Shown here: positions 38,736 to 50,650 of the stretch, in pieces
Layout: every line of letters starts with the position of its first letter
Position numbering within the stretch: position 1 is the first letter of the stretch
Origin: Prorocentrum cordatum
Lineage: Eukaryota > Sar > Dinophyceae > Prorocentrales > Prorocentraceae
DNA: 64,000 nt
Direction of reading: 5' to 3'
Assembly: GCA_963575745.1 (NCBI GenBank)
Contig: CAUYUJ010000892.1
Coordinates: 62,001 to 126,000, forward strand
Made by a program: the position numbers and the translations under genes
The notes under the pieces: model-generated
What the model saw: only the letters and a program-made list of their open reading frames with translations
Told to the model about the DNA's origin: nothing
Database searches by the model: none

Positions 38736-39230
38736 GGAACGTTGCCGAAGCAGTTGGACGAGGACAACCCATGCATGACGATCGTGGGGTTCCCCCGCGA
38801 TCCGTTCACAAACATATCGCACATGTTTCTGCAGAAGACGAGGATGATGACGCTAGCAACTGGCATGAAGCACCTGCGGTTTGTCAAGCAGATCTGGCTC
38901 AACTGCAAGCGTCGAGGAGCTCACGTGCTACTTGAGAACCCACTGACATCCAAAGCATGGAAGCTCATGCCGTAGCTAGACTCAGAGCTTGTGGCCGCGA
39001 TGACGCACCAGTGCGCTGAAGGCAGCAACCTGGTGGACTTCCTAGGCGACCCGGTCAAGAAGCCGACGCGGTTCCTGACTACGGCCATCATGCTAGGTGC
39101 CAAGCTGAACAGCACCAGGCGCGACAGCACGCACGAACATGCGAGCGTGATAAACAGGCCGAAGGGAACAGCATCAAGTCTTTGCAACTGGACGGCGAAC
39201 CCTGCGGAGACGATCATGGACGGCATCGAG
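38610..39230 (+). pseudogene. methyltransferase-like segment, element 2
   Basis: After a frame change near 38,735: QLDEDNPCMTIVGFPRDPFTN, then MKHLRFVKQIWLNCKRRGAH, LLENPLTSKAWKLMP, a TAG at 38973-38975, and in the same frame VKKPTRFLTTA. The order matches element 1 (segment 18790-19432): a 'Gxxxx.FS'-like loop, an ENP/EHP motif with SxAW, and KPT.(I/F)LT. The loop Cys present in element 1 is Arg here (GFPRDPFT), so catalysis by a C5-type mechanism would not be possible. Confidence 0.5.
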
Positions 39231-40553
39231 AGTCAGCGGGGCCTCGAGAAGCAGCACGGTGGGCACACCAGGTACGCCAACAATTTCGCGGACATCGAGC
39301 TTGACGAGATCGCGACCAAACCTGCAGAGGTGGAGGCACCCATGCACGCGAGTGCAGCGACGATCTTCAGCAAGCACGGTGGCAACGTCGAGATGGCGGA
39401 GTGGGCGGCGGTACCACCACCAATGAGAGCAGCTATCAAGACGATACACGAGAGCCATTCACACGGACCCTACAAGGAATCATTGGTACGATACTTGCAG
39501 CACGGTGGAGCTAGTCGACGAGCGGAGCAGGCAGCACGACTCTTCAAATGCACAACGTGTGAGGAGCTGGCTCGGACGGAAGCAAGACCTACAGCAGCTC
39601 AGCCTAAGGTTAGAGACTTTAACGAGGCCATTGGCATGGATTTCATGATCATACCTGGCATGGACAAGAATATGCACGTGGTGCATGTGATCGTGGACGT
39701 TGCGTCGGATTTTACAATGGCTATCGACTCGTGTCCTACGTCACGACCGACAGCAGAGTAAGCTAAGAAAGCTTTCGGGCTTGGATGGCTGACCTGGGCT
39801 GAACCACCTACTGCGGTTGAGCAGGACCAGGACTCTACCTTCATGGGCGAGTCCGAGACACTGTGCAACGACCTCGGCCTAGTGATCAACGGCGCTGCGC
39901 CAGAAGCTCACTGCCAGATGGGCAAATTCGAGAGAAATATACGTTACCAAAAGGAGATTGCGACGAGTGTCTTCGATGCTGGAAAAATGCGTGGCCCGGA
40001 TTCCGTTGCAGCTGCAGTGCGAGGCATGGGCAACGCGTGCAAACAGCTGGTTAGCACGGCGGGCGCTTCACCACAGCAGTGGGTACTGGGAGCTGGACAT
40101 CGACCACCTGCGAGTTTGGCAAATCCCGACAACGACCCACCAACAGTTTCCAGGGTAGCTGAAGGCACATTGTTCTGGAATCTACTACACATTCAGCAGA
40201 TATGCGCGGAGGCCGTCTTCAAGGCGGCTAATCCATCTGCTTTGAGACGGACAGTGCTGGCAAGGACAAGGCCCCAGCCAAGGCCCTTCCAGCAAGGAGA
40301 TCTACGGATGTTCTGGCGATCGGACAGTCTAAAGAGAAACCTGCATGCTCGTATTTTTTCAGCGCGCACGATTTGTCAACACCATACGTCCGCACTAAAA
40401 CCCATGATACAAAAGCGGGGGCACGCAACGAATATGTCACGAATTACGGCATGGACCTGCCCGGTGCCTGGGCAAGGACGAGCATGGTTACTGGCTGCTT
40501 CCCAATCGGATACCGATTCTGAGCTCACCAAGTCTACGACGGAAAGCGACTGA
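39231..40553 (+). pseudogene. integrase, element 2
   Basis: In the same frame as the preceding piece. The zinc finger is IHESHSHGPYKE with FKCTTCEEL. The catalytic core has AIGMDFMII (first Asp), VEQDQDSTFMGE (second Asp, about 39,820-39,855) and MGKFERNIRYQKE (Glu, about 39,925). A TAA at 39762-39764 interrupts the core between the first and second Asp; downstream sequence stays in frame (KAFGLGWLTWAEPPT). The C-terminal region includes RPFQQGDLRMFWR. Integrase precedes RT, as in Ty1/copia. Confidence 0.8.
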
Positions 40554-40569
40554 GCACGAGGTAGCGTTT

Positions 40570-42660
40570 ATGCAGTTCACTGACCTGTTCTCAGACGGTG
40601 GACCAGCCCGATCTCGAGCTAAACAGAAAAGCTTCATCGATCTCCGAGGGGAACAATATAATCCAGCACGATATGCTCAGCAACCAGACCAGCATCATGA
40701 TCAACAGCCAGACCAACATCAGAATCGACAGCCCCCAAGACGACAGCAAGACAATCATCGGCAGCTGTTTGGACAACAAAACGATCCACAACAGCAGCCA
40801 GCGCAGGGACAACAAGATACACCAGGAGCAGCACCAACTCAAGGTGGTGTGGATCATCCGAAGCAGTCGGACAGCAGAAAGAGACGATCGGATGTGGTGC
40901 ATGCCAATGACGTGATGCCGATGCGTCAGAAGCTGGATGATGAGTACGAACCGGTTCCAACTGGTCAAGACCAAGCAGGGGAGAATTTACGGGCTCGACC
41001 ACGTCGAGCACACCAGGCCTGGGATACTATCCTGGGAGCAGTAGCATCCAGCGGCCAGGGCAAAACCGACTTGAGGGTGTCGGACAACATCAGGAATGCA
41101 CCTCTACTACCCAAACCGGCACCAGGGTATCAGATTGAGAGGAGGCGACTGTTCAATTTGGACACGCGTGACCTGGTTCAAGACATATCGAGGGTGGACT
41201 GGACAGCAAGCCCTCAGATCATCGACGATGTGGTTGCACAGCAGCCGATCACGGTCACCGAGGAGATAGCAGCAAGCGCCAGGAACATCCCGCGACGCTT
41301 AAGGGGTTCTTGTTGGACGACGTGCCCATCGGCATCAGGCGCGCGAAGGGGCAGACTGGGCCAGTCAAGCAGCTGGCGGAGACGCTAATCCTGGTTGAAG
41401 CTTTCGCAGCCGAGCGGATGCGAACGCAGCCGAAGAAGGGCCCACAAGCATCGGGAGGTCAGCCTGGAGACTCAGTGCGACAACGAGCTTAAGTGGGGGA
41501 AGATGCAGAGCGCAGCGGAGAAAGAATGGAATATCTGGTGCAAGTACGGCGCGACAGCCCACAAATCAGGAGCAGCGGTTGAGAAGATAGACCCTGACAA
41601 GATCCTAAGCTCCAAGGTGGTCAGGACAGGCAGCGGCCCTACAACCTTTGAGCCGAAAGCGAGAGCGTGGACGGGGCTACGAGGAAGAGTTCGATGACAA
41701 GTTACGTAGGAACTCTCCTACAGTCTCAGCACAGATGACGCTACTCCTGCGCAGCACCGCATCGCACCTGAACATGGCCCTAGCCATTGCAGATGTGAGT
41801 GGGGGCTTTTCTACAAGGAAAAGCGATCGCACGCGGGCTGCACTTTCGGGCCCCGACGAACCTCGGGAAGCGCACCATCCCAGGTGTCAAGGCAGGCAAC
41901 CCGCCGAAGCTTAACAAAAGCATCTGCGGGACCAGCGACGCGGCAAGAGCTTGGCGCGCGGCGCTGCGCGAGACGCTCGCAAGCGCAACAAGGAGACCAC
42001 GAACACGGGGATCCGGTGTCTACGCGTGGGCGACTTCATCACGGGCGAAAACAGGACGACCCTCAGGGCGCCAAGATCATGAAGGACCCTCAGAAGGCGA
42101 TTGACTTTGGCGAGGTCAAGTACGCTAGGCAGGAGGAGAAGGCGACGTCCCGTGGCCGGTCCCATCAGCAAGACAAGGACGGCAGCATCAACGTCACCAT
42201 GGAGGCTTATGTGAAGTCAATGCAGACTGTGCGCGTCTCCAGGACGCGCAGCAAAGAACCTGGCAGCGCGCTGACCCCAGAAGAGCATCGAGGACTGCGA
42301 ATGGTGGTTGGACAACTGCAGCAGGCTGCGCAAGTGATTTGTTTCGACGAAGCGTTCGGGGCATCCCGACTGGCTTCAACGCTGGGAGCTCCGACGGTGA
42401 AAGATCTACAGAAAGGGAACGCAGCTATTAGGATAATCCAGAAGCGGAACGACCCACTGATCAAGTGCACAGCTGGCCTGAACCTGTGGAGGACCACGGC
42501 AATCCACGTGACCGTTTGTGCTTTCGACAACCTGCCGAAGCACCGATCGCGACGGGGGCACTTCGCCATGCTAGGCGGCGAGAAGATCAAAGAGGACCGC
42601 GGCAACAAGCACAAGGTACATTGCATGGGGTGGCAGACTTCAAAGATTTAACGAGTGGTG
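40570..42660 (+). pseudogene. reverse transcriptase, element 2, degraded
   Basis: A Gln/Asp-rich linker (40570-40990) leads to EWNIWCKYGAT (about 41,525-41,560). Then comes the RT: ADVSG and GAFLQGKAIARGLHFRAPT are in frames one base apart at a G5 run (41801-41805), where one G fewer restores motif A. Next are SICGTSDAARAWRAAL and the motif C position, which reads CLRVGDFITG (42026-42037), so the first Asp of the YxDD pair is replaced by Gly. The C-terminal frame (41884-42651) has GEVKYARQEE, LTPEEHRGLRMVVGQLQQAAQ and DPLIKCTAGLNLW. Inactive as it stands. Confidence 0.75.
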
Positions 42661-43187
42661 CGATCTACCCGATCGGCGGAGGCATACTCCTGTGCAGATT
42701 ATGTTGATATGCGGATTTGGACATGGTCACTCTTGGCGGAGATCCTATACCCATAAACGGATGCGGCCGAGATCGCGCATGATACCTGCCCGGTGACATG
42801 CATCTTGGCGACTGACTGCAAGAGCCTGCATGACACGATCACGAAGGAGCAGGTGTCCACGACGGACAGGAGGCATTCTCCAGAGGCGGCGATACTCGGT
42901 CAGTTACTAGAAAGGAGGTCAGCATCAAATGGGTCAAGAGCGAGCAGACGCTAGCGGACTGTTCGACGAAAGTGCTTCCAGGAGGCTACGCGAGGAATAT
43001 TGCGATATCTAACTTGTGGACTCTTGGACCTGATGACAGAGCGCCATCAATGCGAGGACGGAAGCTAGTTGGACCAGAGAAGGTGGCGACCAACAAGGAG
43101 GCCGACGACCTGAACGCGAAGATGGCTAGGTACGCAAAGCAGGAGCTGCATGACGACACCGATGGGGGCAACGAGATATCGACCTAG
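42661..43187 (+). pseudogene. RNase H remnant, element 2
   Basis: ILATDCKSLHDTITKEQ (catalytic Asp), TTDRRHSPEAAILGQLL, and IKWVKSEQTLADCSTKVLPGG are in frames that shift twice. These are the typical C-terminal words of copia RNase H (TD.KSl.D, WV.se..LAD..TK). Confidence 0.65.
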
Positions 43188-43208
43188 CCAGTGGAGACGC
43201 ACAACTAG

Positions 43209-43577
43209 GTGGACGAGTGTTTCTACGACGACAAAGATGAGAACTATGACGAGACCGAGTGCGTCGAGACACTCTACATGGACGATGCGATGGGCAACTA
43301 CCCAGTGTATAGGAGTGGTGCGCAGCGAAAGATCCACATACCTGAACAAGTTGCGGTTCTACTTCAACTCTGTGCACTTGCAGTGTATGGGGTCTGTCTT
43401 TCGACGCCTCCTACGGCGGTGACATTGGTGTCGATCATTGCGGGAGTCATCATGTTTATCTACGTAATGCAGCCTAAGCAGAGCGACGATGAGGATTTCA
43501 GCATGGCGCCGATGGAGGTGGACAGTTCGAGCAGCGACAACATTTTCAGAACGGAGCTTCCCAAGCAGGCTAAGTGA
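43209..43577 (+). CDS. small membrane ORF after RNase H, element 2
   Basis: 122-residue frame. Acidic N-terminus (FYDDKDENYDETECVETLYMDD), then two hydrophobic stretches (VAVLLQLCALAVYGVCL and AVTLVSIIAGVIMFIYVM) and a Ser/Asp-rich tail. It sits where Env-like ORFs sit in some LTR elements but has no Env signature. Possibly a natural C-terminal extension of pol. No ATG is needed if fused. Function unknown. Confidence 0.45.
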   Translation: MDECFYDDKDENYDETECVETLYMDDAMGNYPVYRSGAQRKIHIPEQVAVLLQLCALAVYGVCLSTPPTAVTLVSIIAGVIMFIYVMQPKQSDDEDFSMAPMEVDSSSSDNIFRTELPKQAK

Positions 43578-44371
43578 AAGACAGCCGCGCTAAGGCTGAA
43601 GGCTGAGCCCTACATGGAAACGCACTCCGATGAGAGCGCGGAGGATGGACAGATCTACCTGGGGGACCGTGCTCTCCTGAGACAGCGCTTGGCTAACCTG
43701 GGATCGATGCGCATCAAGAATGGACAAACACGAGGGCAGCAGCTTCGCAGACATGTATAGCAAGGACAAGCACCACGCCGATTGCTTGGGTCGGTGTCGG
43801 AAGCTGGACGCAGACGAGAACGGTAGACACAGTCTGGATTCGAGTATCATGATACATTGTTTACAGCATCATCAAGTCAGCTCAGTTTCGATAAGAGTGC
43901 ACTACCAACTTTGCATTGATGTTGGATAGCGGGGGCTTTCATTTGCATGCTACTACCAACTCTGTGTTTATGTTGGACGGTAGAGACTTCATTGAGATTT
44001 TACTACCAACTTCGTTGGGTGGTGAAAGAGATTGCATTAAGTTCGCTACCAGCTTTGTGCTTTCGCTGCTGGTTGGCCGGGGAGATGTGCGCGCACCCTC
44101 TCAGGCGAAGAGAAGAAGAGTGCACCTTCTCAAGTGATGTTGTAATGTTTAGCACCAAGGTGTGATCTGGTATCGAGATATTTGTTGCTGAAGATGTTGC
44201 TTCGATGTCCTGATATTTGCTGGTCAAGATTTGATTTGGCATCTTGACAAGCGCCGTTCGGTGCGCGGGCGCCTTTTGGCCGGTCGAGCCGACAGGCACG
44301 CTCGTAAATATGCTGGAGGTTTGCTTCAGATTTGGCCGCGCACTCCTCAGGAACAGTTTCTGTTTCCTGCG
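43578..44371 (+). other. 3' non-coding region of element 2
   Basis: Between the membrane ORF and the 3' LTR. It contains a degenerate repeat, CTACCAACTTTG.ATT.ATGTTGGA, at about 43903, 43951 and 44007, spaced about 50 bp. Confidence 0.6.
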
Positions 44372-44521
44372 TGAAATTTGCATCGGCGAGGATGTGAGAT
44401 TTAGGGCGATGAGAAATTATCTTGCCCTTCCGCCCATTGCCGTTGTGGCTCATAAGCTGGGCGGGGGGGTGGGCGCGCCCACTCGCGTTTTGGCATGGGT
44501 ACGGAGATGAACAGGTATTAT
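44372..44521 (+). repeat. 3' LTR of element 2, left piece
   Basis: TGAAATTTGC...GGCGAGGATGTGAGAT, CTTGCCCTTCCGCCC and GCCGTTGTGGCTCATAAGCT match the 5' LTR. Ends with GTATTAT at the insertion point. Confidence 0.8.
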
Positions 44522-45204
44522 GGAATCGCTTCGCTCATTCCGCCGGCCCATTTCGCATGACTGAGCCTCTTGGGGCCGCTGGGAGGCCTCTTCAGCGTCG
44601 CTTGGGGGCCTCCTAGGGCCTCTTGGGGGCTTTTGGGGCCTCTCAGGGGCCTCTTGAGGCCTCCCGGGGGCTTCTTAAGGCCGAGAGCTCGAAGTTTTGT
44701 TTTGCGTTCCCCCTTTGGGGCATCGCTTGGGGCCCTCCTGGGCCCCTCTTGGGCCGTCTTGGATGCCTCTGGGGCCGTCTTGGAGCCCTCTTGGGCCATC
44801 TTGGGGCCTTCTTGGGAGCTTCTTGGGCCCTCTTGGGGCGATATTGGGGGTCTCTTGGGCCGCCCTGGGGCGTCGGGAAGCCGAAAGGATGGGCGCGCCA
44901 AAATCTGCCCAAAATCTAAGGACAAGTAATGAATGTTGCCTCTTGGGGCCTTCTGGGGAGTGCTCTTGGAGGCCTCTTGGGGCGTCTGGGGGGCGTCCTG
45001 GAACGATCGCGCGGCATCTCGGAGCACTCTTGAACCATATTGGAGGGCTCTTGGCGGCCTCGTGACCCTTCTCGGGGCTCTCTGGAGGGCCGCGGGGGCG
45101 GCGCCCAGGAGGAAGACCATCTCTGACCCGAGTCTGCCGGGGATCGCCCGGGGCACTTTTCGTCCGGGGGTCCCCAGGGGCCGCCCCGCGCGCGCGAAGT
45201 AGAA
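44522..45204 (+). mobile_element. repeat H inserted in the 3' LTR
   Basis: 683-bp insertion flanked by GTATTAT (44515-44521 and 45205-45211), splitting the LTR. The interior is dominated by variants of CTTGGGGCC with irregular spacing. Weak terminal complementarity (CGCTTCGC near the left, GCGCGAAG near the right). No coding capacity recognised, so probably non-autonomous. A related copy lies at about 51715-51985 on the opposite strand. Confidence 0.8.
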
Positions 45205-45211
45205 GTATTAT

Positions 45212-45325
45212 TTAGCAGTTGCCGGAGATCTTAGCACGCCTCTGGCCCGTTGGGCCGGCGAATTTCTCTTGTCTTGCGCTTGCATCGAGTGCTTGGCGGG
45301 AGGGATATTGTAATCTATATTTACG
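45212..45325 (+). repeat. 3' LTR of element 2, right piece
   Basis: Continues the LTR after the insertion: GCGCTTGCATCGAGTGCTTGG and GGAGGGATATTGTAAT match 35815-35860. It carries about 50 bp absent from the 5' LTR. Confidence 0.75.
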
Positions 45326-45329
45326 CATG

Positions 45330-46100
45330 GGCCAGAGAATCGGGCCTTTGAGAGGATATGGAATGGGCCCAGCCAACTGCCATGGCCTGCCCTCCTAGGG
45401 AGGAGGAGGGGCACGGATTTCATGGGCTACAACTTTCGCGCGCGGATGCGATGAGCTCCCGTTGATCAAGCCACGCCTCGAAATTCGAATTACTTGCGCC
45501 GAGGAAGTCCGTCGCGACCAATCCCGGCAAGGTACTCGCGACGACTTTGGGAAGCCTGCGACGCGCAAGTAGATCCTGCTCTTCTACAGTGGGGCCGTCC
45601 GAGGAAGCCGCAGACACGGCAGCGACCTTCACCGAAAGCGAGAAAAAAAACCTTTCGGCAAGGGAAGGTTCGGCGCAACCTCCAGCGAGATGTTGACGAC
45701 GCCCCCGCCTGGACCTTAGACGCTCTACCGCCCGTGGGAACTGACGCAGCGCAATCAGTTTCCACCCAATCGGACAGCGCGGCATACGCGGCGGACCCGC
45801 GGCATCCAACGCGCGACTTACCATTCCCATCAAGGGCGCGCGCGGTCGCGAAGCGAGCAGAGATGAAAGGCGCGGGGGGGGGGGGGGGGGGGGGGGGAGG
45901 GGGGCAGAAAACTGGCAGCTCCTGGGCCTGAGCGGCCGCGCGCGCCGCGCAAGAAATGCAATCGGCGCAACCCTCTTCTCGGCCTCGCCCCCGGGTTGAA
46001 CTCGAACCACCTCTCAACGGCCGACGACGTACCAAGAGCGCCTTTTCTTCCATGAGCGAACCTTGTTGCGTCGTTCGTCTGCCTGCATAGAAGCCCCCGA
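45330..46100. other. no gene seen
   Basis: Mixed sequence with a G run of about 30 (45872-45904). Open frames here have no recognisable domain. Confidence 0.5.
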
Positions 46101-46102
46101 AA

Positions 46103-46317
46103 TGGGGCCCGAGTAGATGGGTGAGGATCGCGCCGCAACGCCGATGCATCGGCGACGCATCGGCGACGCGCCGGCGACGCGCCGTCGACGTCGGCGACGC
46201 ATCGGCGACGTCGGCGCGAAACAAACCGGGCTCCACATGGAGCCGCATCGCCGAGGAAACGGCGACGCGGCGCGATCTTCCGACCGCGTCTACTCCGACC
46301 CCATCTACGAGGCCCGG
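46103..46317. repeat. family A fold-back repeat, full copy
   Basis: Left arm GAGTAGATGGGTGAGGATCG, 11-bp core words with more CpG (GCATCGGCGACGC), hinge GGCGCGAAACAAACCGGG, right arm ACTCCGACCCCATCTACGAGGCC. Confidence 0.85.
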
Positions 46318-46419
46318 GAGGTGCACAAGCTGCCTCAGCTGCACCGCCTGCGAGGCGATCCGCAACAGTATCACATTGGACCATCCAGCTGCGAAGCCTT
46401 TTCTTGCGCGCCTCCCACG

Positions 46420-49400
46420 CACTCAGACGCGATGGAATCTGTATAACAACGGCGCCTGCTGGCGACCTCTGCTGATCATTGGGGCGACGACCAGTCTGAC
46501 TCCGCAAACCAGCATGGCGCCTTTTGGACGACGACGCAACTGCGACCGCCATCCTCGACATACTCTCATACTATATGTTACGAATACCCGCACTCCCGAC
46601 GACCAGCGACTGGCGAGCTCAGAGGCCGTGAGCGCGCCCCTGGGCACGGTCTGAAAACTTCCCACCAGCGGCGCCATGAAGAACGCGCCGAGAGGCGCGA
46701 AGCCAGACATCGCGCAGCCACGCGCACACGCGTACGCACCGCCAGCCCGACTCGCCGCAGATGCGCATCGCGAGTGCCCAGGACTCCAGACGCATTTCCG
46801 AAGGCGCACAGGTGGCTCTCAATGGCTCCGCGACCCAGACAAGCTCGACCCCCAAAAAGATTGCCGCTAGACCAGTCCACGCACGCGCTGGAAAGAAACG
46901 CTCTTGTCCAGAGAGCTGGGATGATACCACGACTCCGGAAACAAGCACGCGCACCATGATCCGCAACTGCGCATCGCCTCACCGAGACGACTACACTTAC
47001 AAAACCGATGCCTGCGGACGTCGGACTCGAGGGCCCAAGAGCATCGACTGCTAATCTCGACAACTCCGACGTTGACGGCAACATTGCGCTCGTTTGTCTA
47101 CGTTCCGCAAACAGCAATTGCCACAAAATGCCTGGTCAGCTGCCATCGGTTGTGCACTTGCTAAGTGCGGATATAGCGTCGCAAACTGATCAAATCGGCA
47201 CCGACTTCTCGCCCGCTGCCACTGTGCAATGACGAAACCACAGCTTCTAGCAGCGCGCGATGGGTGCGCGACGGGACCTTGCACCGTCGAGCTGCCGCCG
47301 CGAATCTCCGCAACTTGGTGCGTTGCTGACCCGCGCTGCCAAATCTCTGGCGCGCAGTGGCCCTGGCATGCCGAGCCCCACTGCCCATATCTACTCCAGG
47401 ATACGCGGACTGCAAAGCTGTGGTGGTGTGAAACAATTTTCCCTTGAGACACCGCGCGGTAATCTTGTCATTCGAACGCGAAGAACATGTCGCGCACTCT
47501 TCGCATCTAGACGAAAAGATAGCGTCTTGAACTCCACCACTGCGTCCGTGATGCATTCGATTAAATCTGCCTTGGTCTGCTTGCGCGAGCCGACGGTCCT
47601 GTCCGCCAGGTCGCCGATCCAGATTCGCCCCGACATCTGTGGGCATGCATTGCACAGTCGCAGCAGCACAAATGTGTCAAAGAACGCCCGAAGCGCGTGC
47701 CGCTTCGAATGCCTTGCATGATTTCCCCCGGGCTCAGCATCGGAATTAAACTGCAGCAAAATCCTTGACATCGCAAGCGTTCGCATGACAAGGACTAATA
47801 CAACAAATGGAAGCTGGAGTCGTACCGCTGTCCCGGCGAAGATCGAGTACTCGACGCTGCCATAGCAAGAACCAATGTCAATTAATGCTTCTCCGTGTAC
47901 ACATCCATGCGAGCGCCGTCTTCTGAGTCGACAGCTCGGACGAATGCTTACCTCAAAACACTAGTCCGTGGCACTGCTCCGCCCCAAGGCGGCGCCGACT
48001 GAACCGCCCATGCGCGCATCTTGTCCTCGCAAGCAAGACTGCGCAACAAGCTGGCCGCGGAAGTCAGGCCAGTAATTCGATCGCCATCAAGTTTTTCCCT
48101 GGTGCGATACCTGCCGTGACCATGAACTGCCACGGCCAAGGCAAACGAATCTATAGTTGACAGAACTGCTCCAACCCAACATCCGGCAATCGTTCGAAAT
48201 CAATCGGTGGCAACCGGTCGCAAACTAAGCCTGCCCTTGGGTTCATGCGAGCCGAGGAAGTACGTAGATCTGCAACGGTCACTGGCTCTCACAAGTCAGT
48301 CAGCGCCAGCTCGCGGAACGTGGTCGTCGCATCTGAGTACATCCCCAATGCCAAAGAATCTGAATGCCATATCCGATACCACATCACTATCTCCACAAGG
48401 TCGGCTGCGTATTTGGCCTCAAAACGAAACTCGTCCATGTCAACAACATTATGCTTGATGCTCTCTTGTGCAACCTGCCTTGTGCACTGGTGGATCCAGA
48501 CCAATCCTTCAGTGCACGAAGAGATTGACTGGTGGCCCTTGCACGTCCAAGTTTGGCCCCAAGATCTACTATATTGCGCGAAGCCGTGAATTGAACCAAA
48601 GAGAACTGTTCTAAGCACGACAGCTTCGCCAATCACTCCGTCCAAACGCCCTCGCCTGGAGGAAACAGCTCATGGATACCTGCTAGGGCAGTGTACACGA
48701 ATTTCTTGGAGCTATCGCTCAACTGCTGGATCTGTACTGTCCAACTTCGCCTCGTCCGATGTCCTTCGACTCGTTGAGCGATTGTGTGCGTACGCAACCC
48801 ACCATGACGCTTGAGCATCCCGAAGAGGCTGATCACGAATATGCTCGGACTGATGCACCGCTCCATCTCTTGGTGAGGTCCAGAAACTCAGGAGCGCGTT
48901 GGTGCATCAATGGCGTGATGCTCGCTGATGCAACCCTCGGCAGTGGCCACCCACGACGCGTACCGATGACTGATGTGATGAACGCGCGATCCCACTGCAA
49001 CAAAGGCCCAAATATCCGAGAGCTGCAAGCCACCCATCATAAAAGATAATGGGTTCGCCAACCGACTTGGTTCGAATGTTTGAACCGAAGTTGTTACGGA
49101 ACAAAAACTAAGGGAGAGAATAACAGCACCAACAAACGCACGCAAGATGAACAAGCCATCCATGAAGGCACCTTCCTGAGGGTCCTCGGTGGCATAATCG
49201 CTTGGGTCGGCCCGACGCTTCCTCGAACTCCAAATCAGAACGCTGCGACTCGCATACTGATCATGGCAAACATTCGGGCTCTTCGGCCCTGGACGTCACA
49301 GGGTGAACAACAACAATCGTCGGCCCAAGTATCTTCTACTTCCTCGAAGCCATCGATAATCTCATGTTTGATATACATCCTCCTCCTCGAAGCTGCCGAG

Positions 49401-49480
49401 TTCGGAAGGGATATGGGGCCGTACAGGGGTTGCGCGCTGCCTTGGTCCAGCCCGTCTTCCTCCCCAGGACTCGGACGGCT
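46420..49480 (-). pseudogene. possible decayed LINE
   Basis: This 3-kb stretch has lower GC and few simple repeats, unlike its surroundings. On the minus strand near 48,830-48,980, FITSVIGTRRGWPLPRVASA and VRAYSDQPL resemble RT motif B (RRGCPLSG) and motif C ((R)AYADD), with Asp-Asp changed to Asp-Gln. Downstream frames (about 47,390-47,790 and 46,620-46,960) are open but broken into short pieces. The assignment is tentative; plus-strand frames are no better. Confidence 0.3.
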
Positions 49481-49499
49481 CTGAGGAAGGTAAGAACTA

Positions 49500-49790
49500 A
49501 CTCATTGCCCAGGCGCTCACAGGCGCTGCCAGGCGCTCCAGTTTCTCGATGTCTCTCACGATTGAGGGCAACCTGATTAGTACATGTGTTTCTTTTTTTA
49601 CAACGATCGATTTACTGTCACATGCTGTTGGCTGCTACGAACAAGCAAGCTTCGGCAAGCGTGGCGCAGTAGGCATTGTGCGAGCAACCAACTGCTGTCC
49701 TGAACGCTTGACGTGATCGCTTAACCACAATGTGGAGCCAATGGTACGTCCTGAACTGGTACCACCTGTGTTATGTACGGTAAACATGTT
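49500..49790. other. no gene seen
   Basis: Contains a short (CCAGGCGCT) repeat near 49510-49540 only. Confidence 0.4.
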
Positions 49791-50070
49791 GAGCTGGCCA
49801 GCAGCCAGCTGGGGGTCCGAGGTGGCCCAGCACTGGTTCTGGCGACGTGGGTGCAGGTTCGAAATGCTGGGTTCGAGAAGGTGTTTCTTGCCTTTTTCAA
49901 TGGCTGGATGCTGTTTTCAGGCCCAGGGACTGTGAAAAACGGTTCCGAAGTGAAAGTCTGCACCAGATGGACCCGGGGAGGGGTCCAGGAATTGCGTTGG
50001 AGCAGAATAGCTCTTATCCCCCCCTTGACTGATTCTGGGGACCAAACCAATTCAGAAACCCCTTCCGCCG
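49790..50070 (+). repeat. dispersed repeat K, copy 1
   Basis: Shares AGCTGGGGGTCCGAGGTGGC with the complement of 54535-54590, and GGAGCAGAATAGCTCTTATC with the complement of about 54420-54440. Copies lie in opposite orientation. Confidence 0.6.
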
Positions 50071-50452
50071 ATGTGCGGCCTGGGGGGGGGGTCAAGGGAC
50101 GGATTGAAATGAGAAGAGGGGATATGAAAACATAAGGAAATATATCTAGTGCAGGCCGTGATCTTCCCCCCTTGTCATCACCCTCCCCTTGGCCATCCCC
50201 GAGCCTCGTCAGGACACCCCACACAAGGACATTGCTCATTCCGCGTCGAGAGAACCCAAACATGATGCTCGCGGCGTGAAACAATCACGATGTGAGAATG
50301 TTGGCTGCTTTGGGCCTGCGGGGGCCCTCGCTGGGCCGCAGGACCGTCAAACAATGACTCGGGATGAAAAACTGGCTGTGAGGAAAGGGTCGGGACTTCT
50401 GGGGGGCGTCTTGAAAAGATCAAGACATCCCATGCCTTGGGAAGAATGACGA

Positions 50453-50650
50453 AGGCCTCCACGGTGGGGTTGGAGTAGATGGGGTCGGAGGATCGCGCCA
50501 CATCGCCGATGCATCGTCGACATCGGCGATGCATTGGCGACGTCGGCGTGGACAAAAACTGAGCTCCACATCGAGCCGCATCGCCTGTGCATCGGCGATG
50601 CGGCACGACCCTCCGACCCCATCTGCTCGGACCCCATCTGGGAGGCCTAG
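50453..50650. repeat. family A fold-back repeat, full copy
   Basis: Left AGGCCTCCACGGTGGGGTTGG then AGTAGATGGGGTCGGAGG; right CTCCGACCCCATCTGCTCGG then CCCATCTGGGAGGCCT. The core includes GGCGTGGACAAAAACTGAGC at the hinge. Confidence 0.9.

Larger units (their letters stand above)
35654..45325 (+). mobile_element. copia-type LTR retrotransposon, element 2
   Basis: Plus-strand element recognised from diverged LTRs (35654-35868; 44372-45325 with a 683-bp insertion), a TGGTAGC primer-binding site and, in order, gag, zinc knuckle, protease, methyltransferase-like segment, integrase, RT, RNase H and a small membrane ORF. It is older than element 1: the LTRs differ by many substitutions and an approximately 50-bp indel, the RT motif C is altered, and several frameshifts plus a TAG and a TAA occur. 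No clear target duplication. GC content is lower than the surroundings. Confidence 0.85.
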
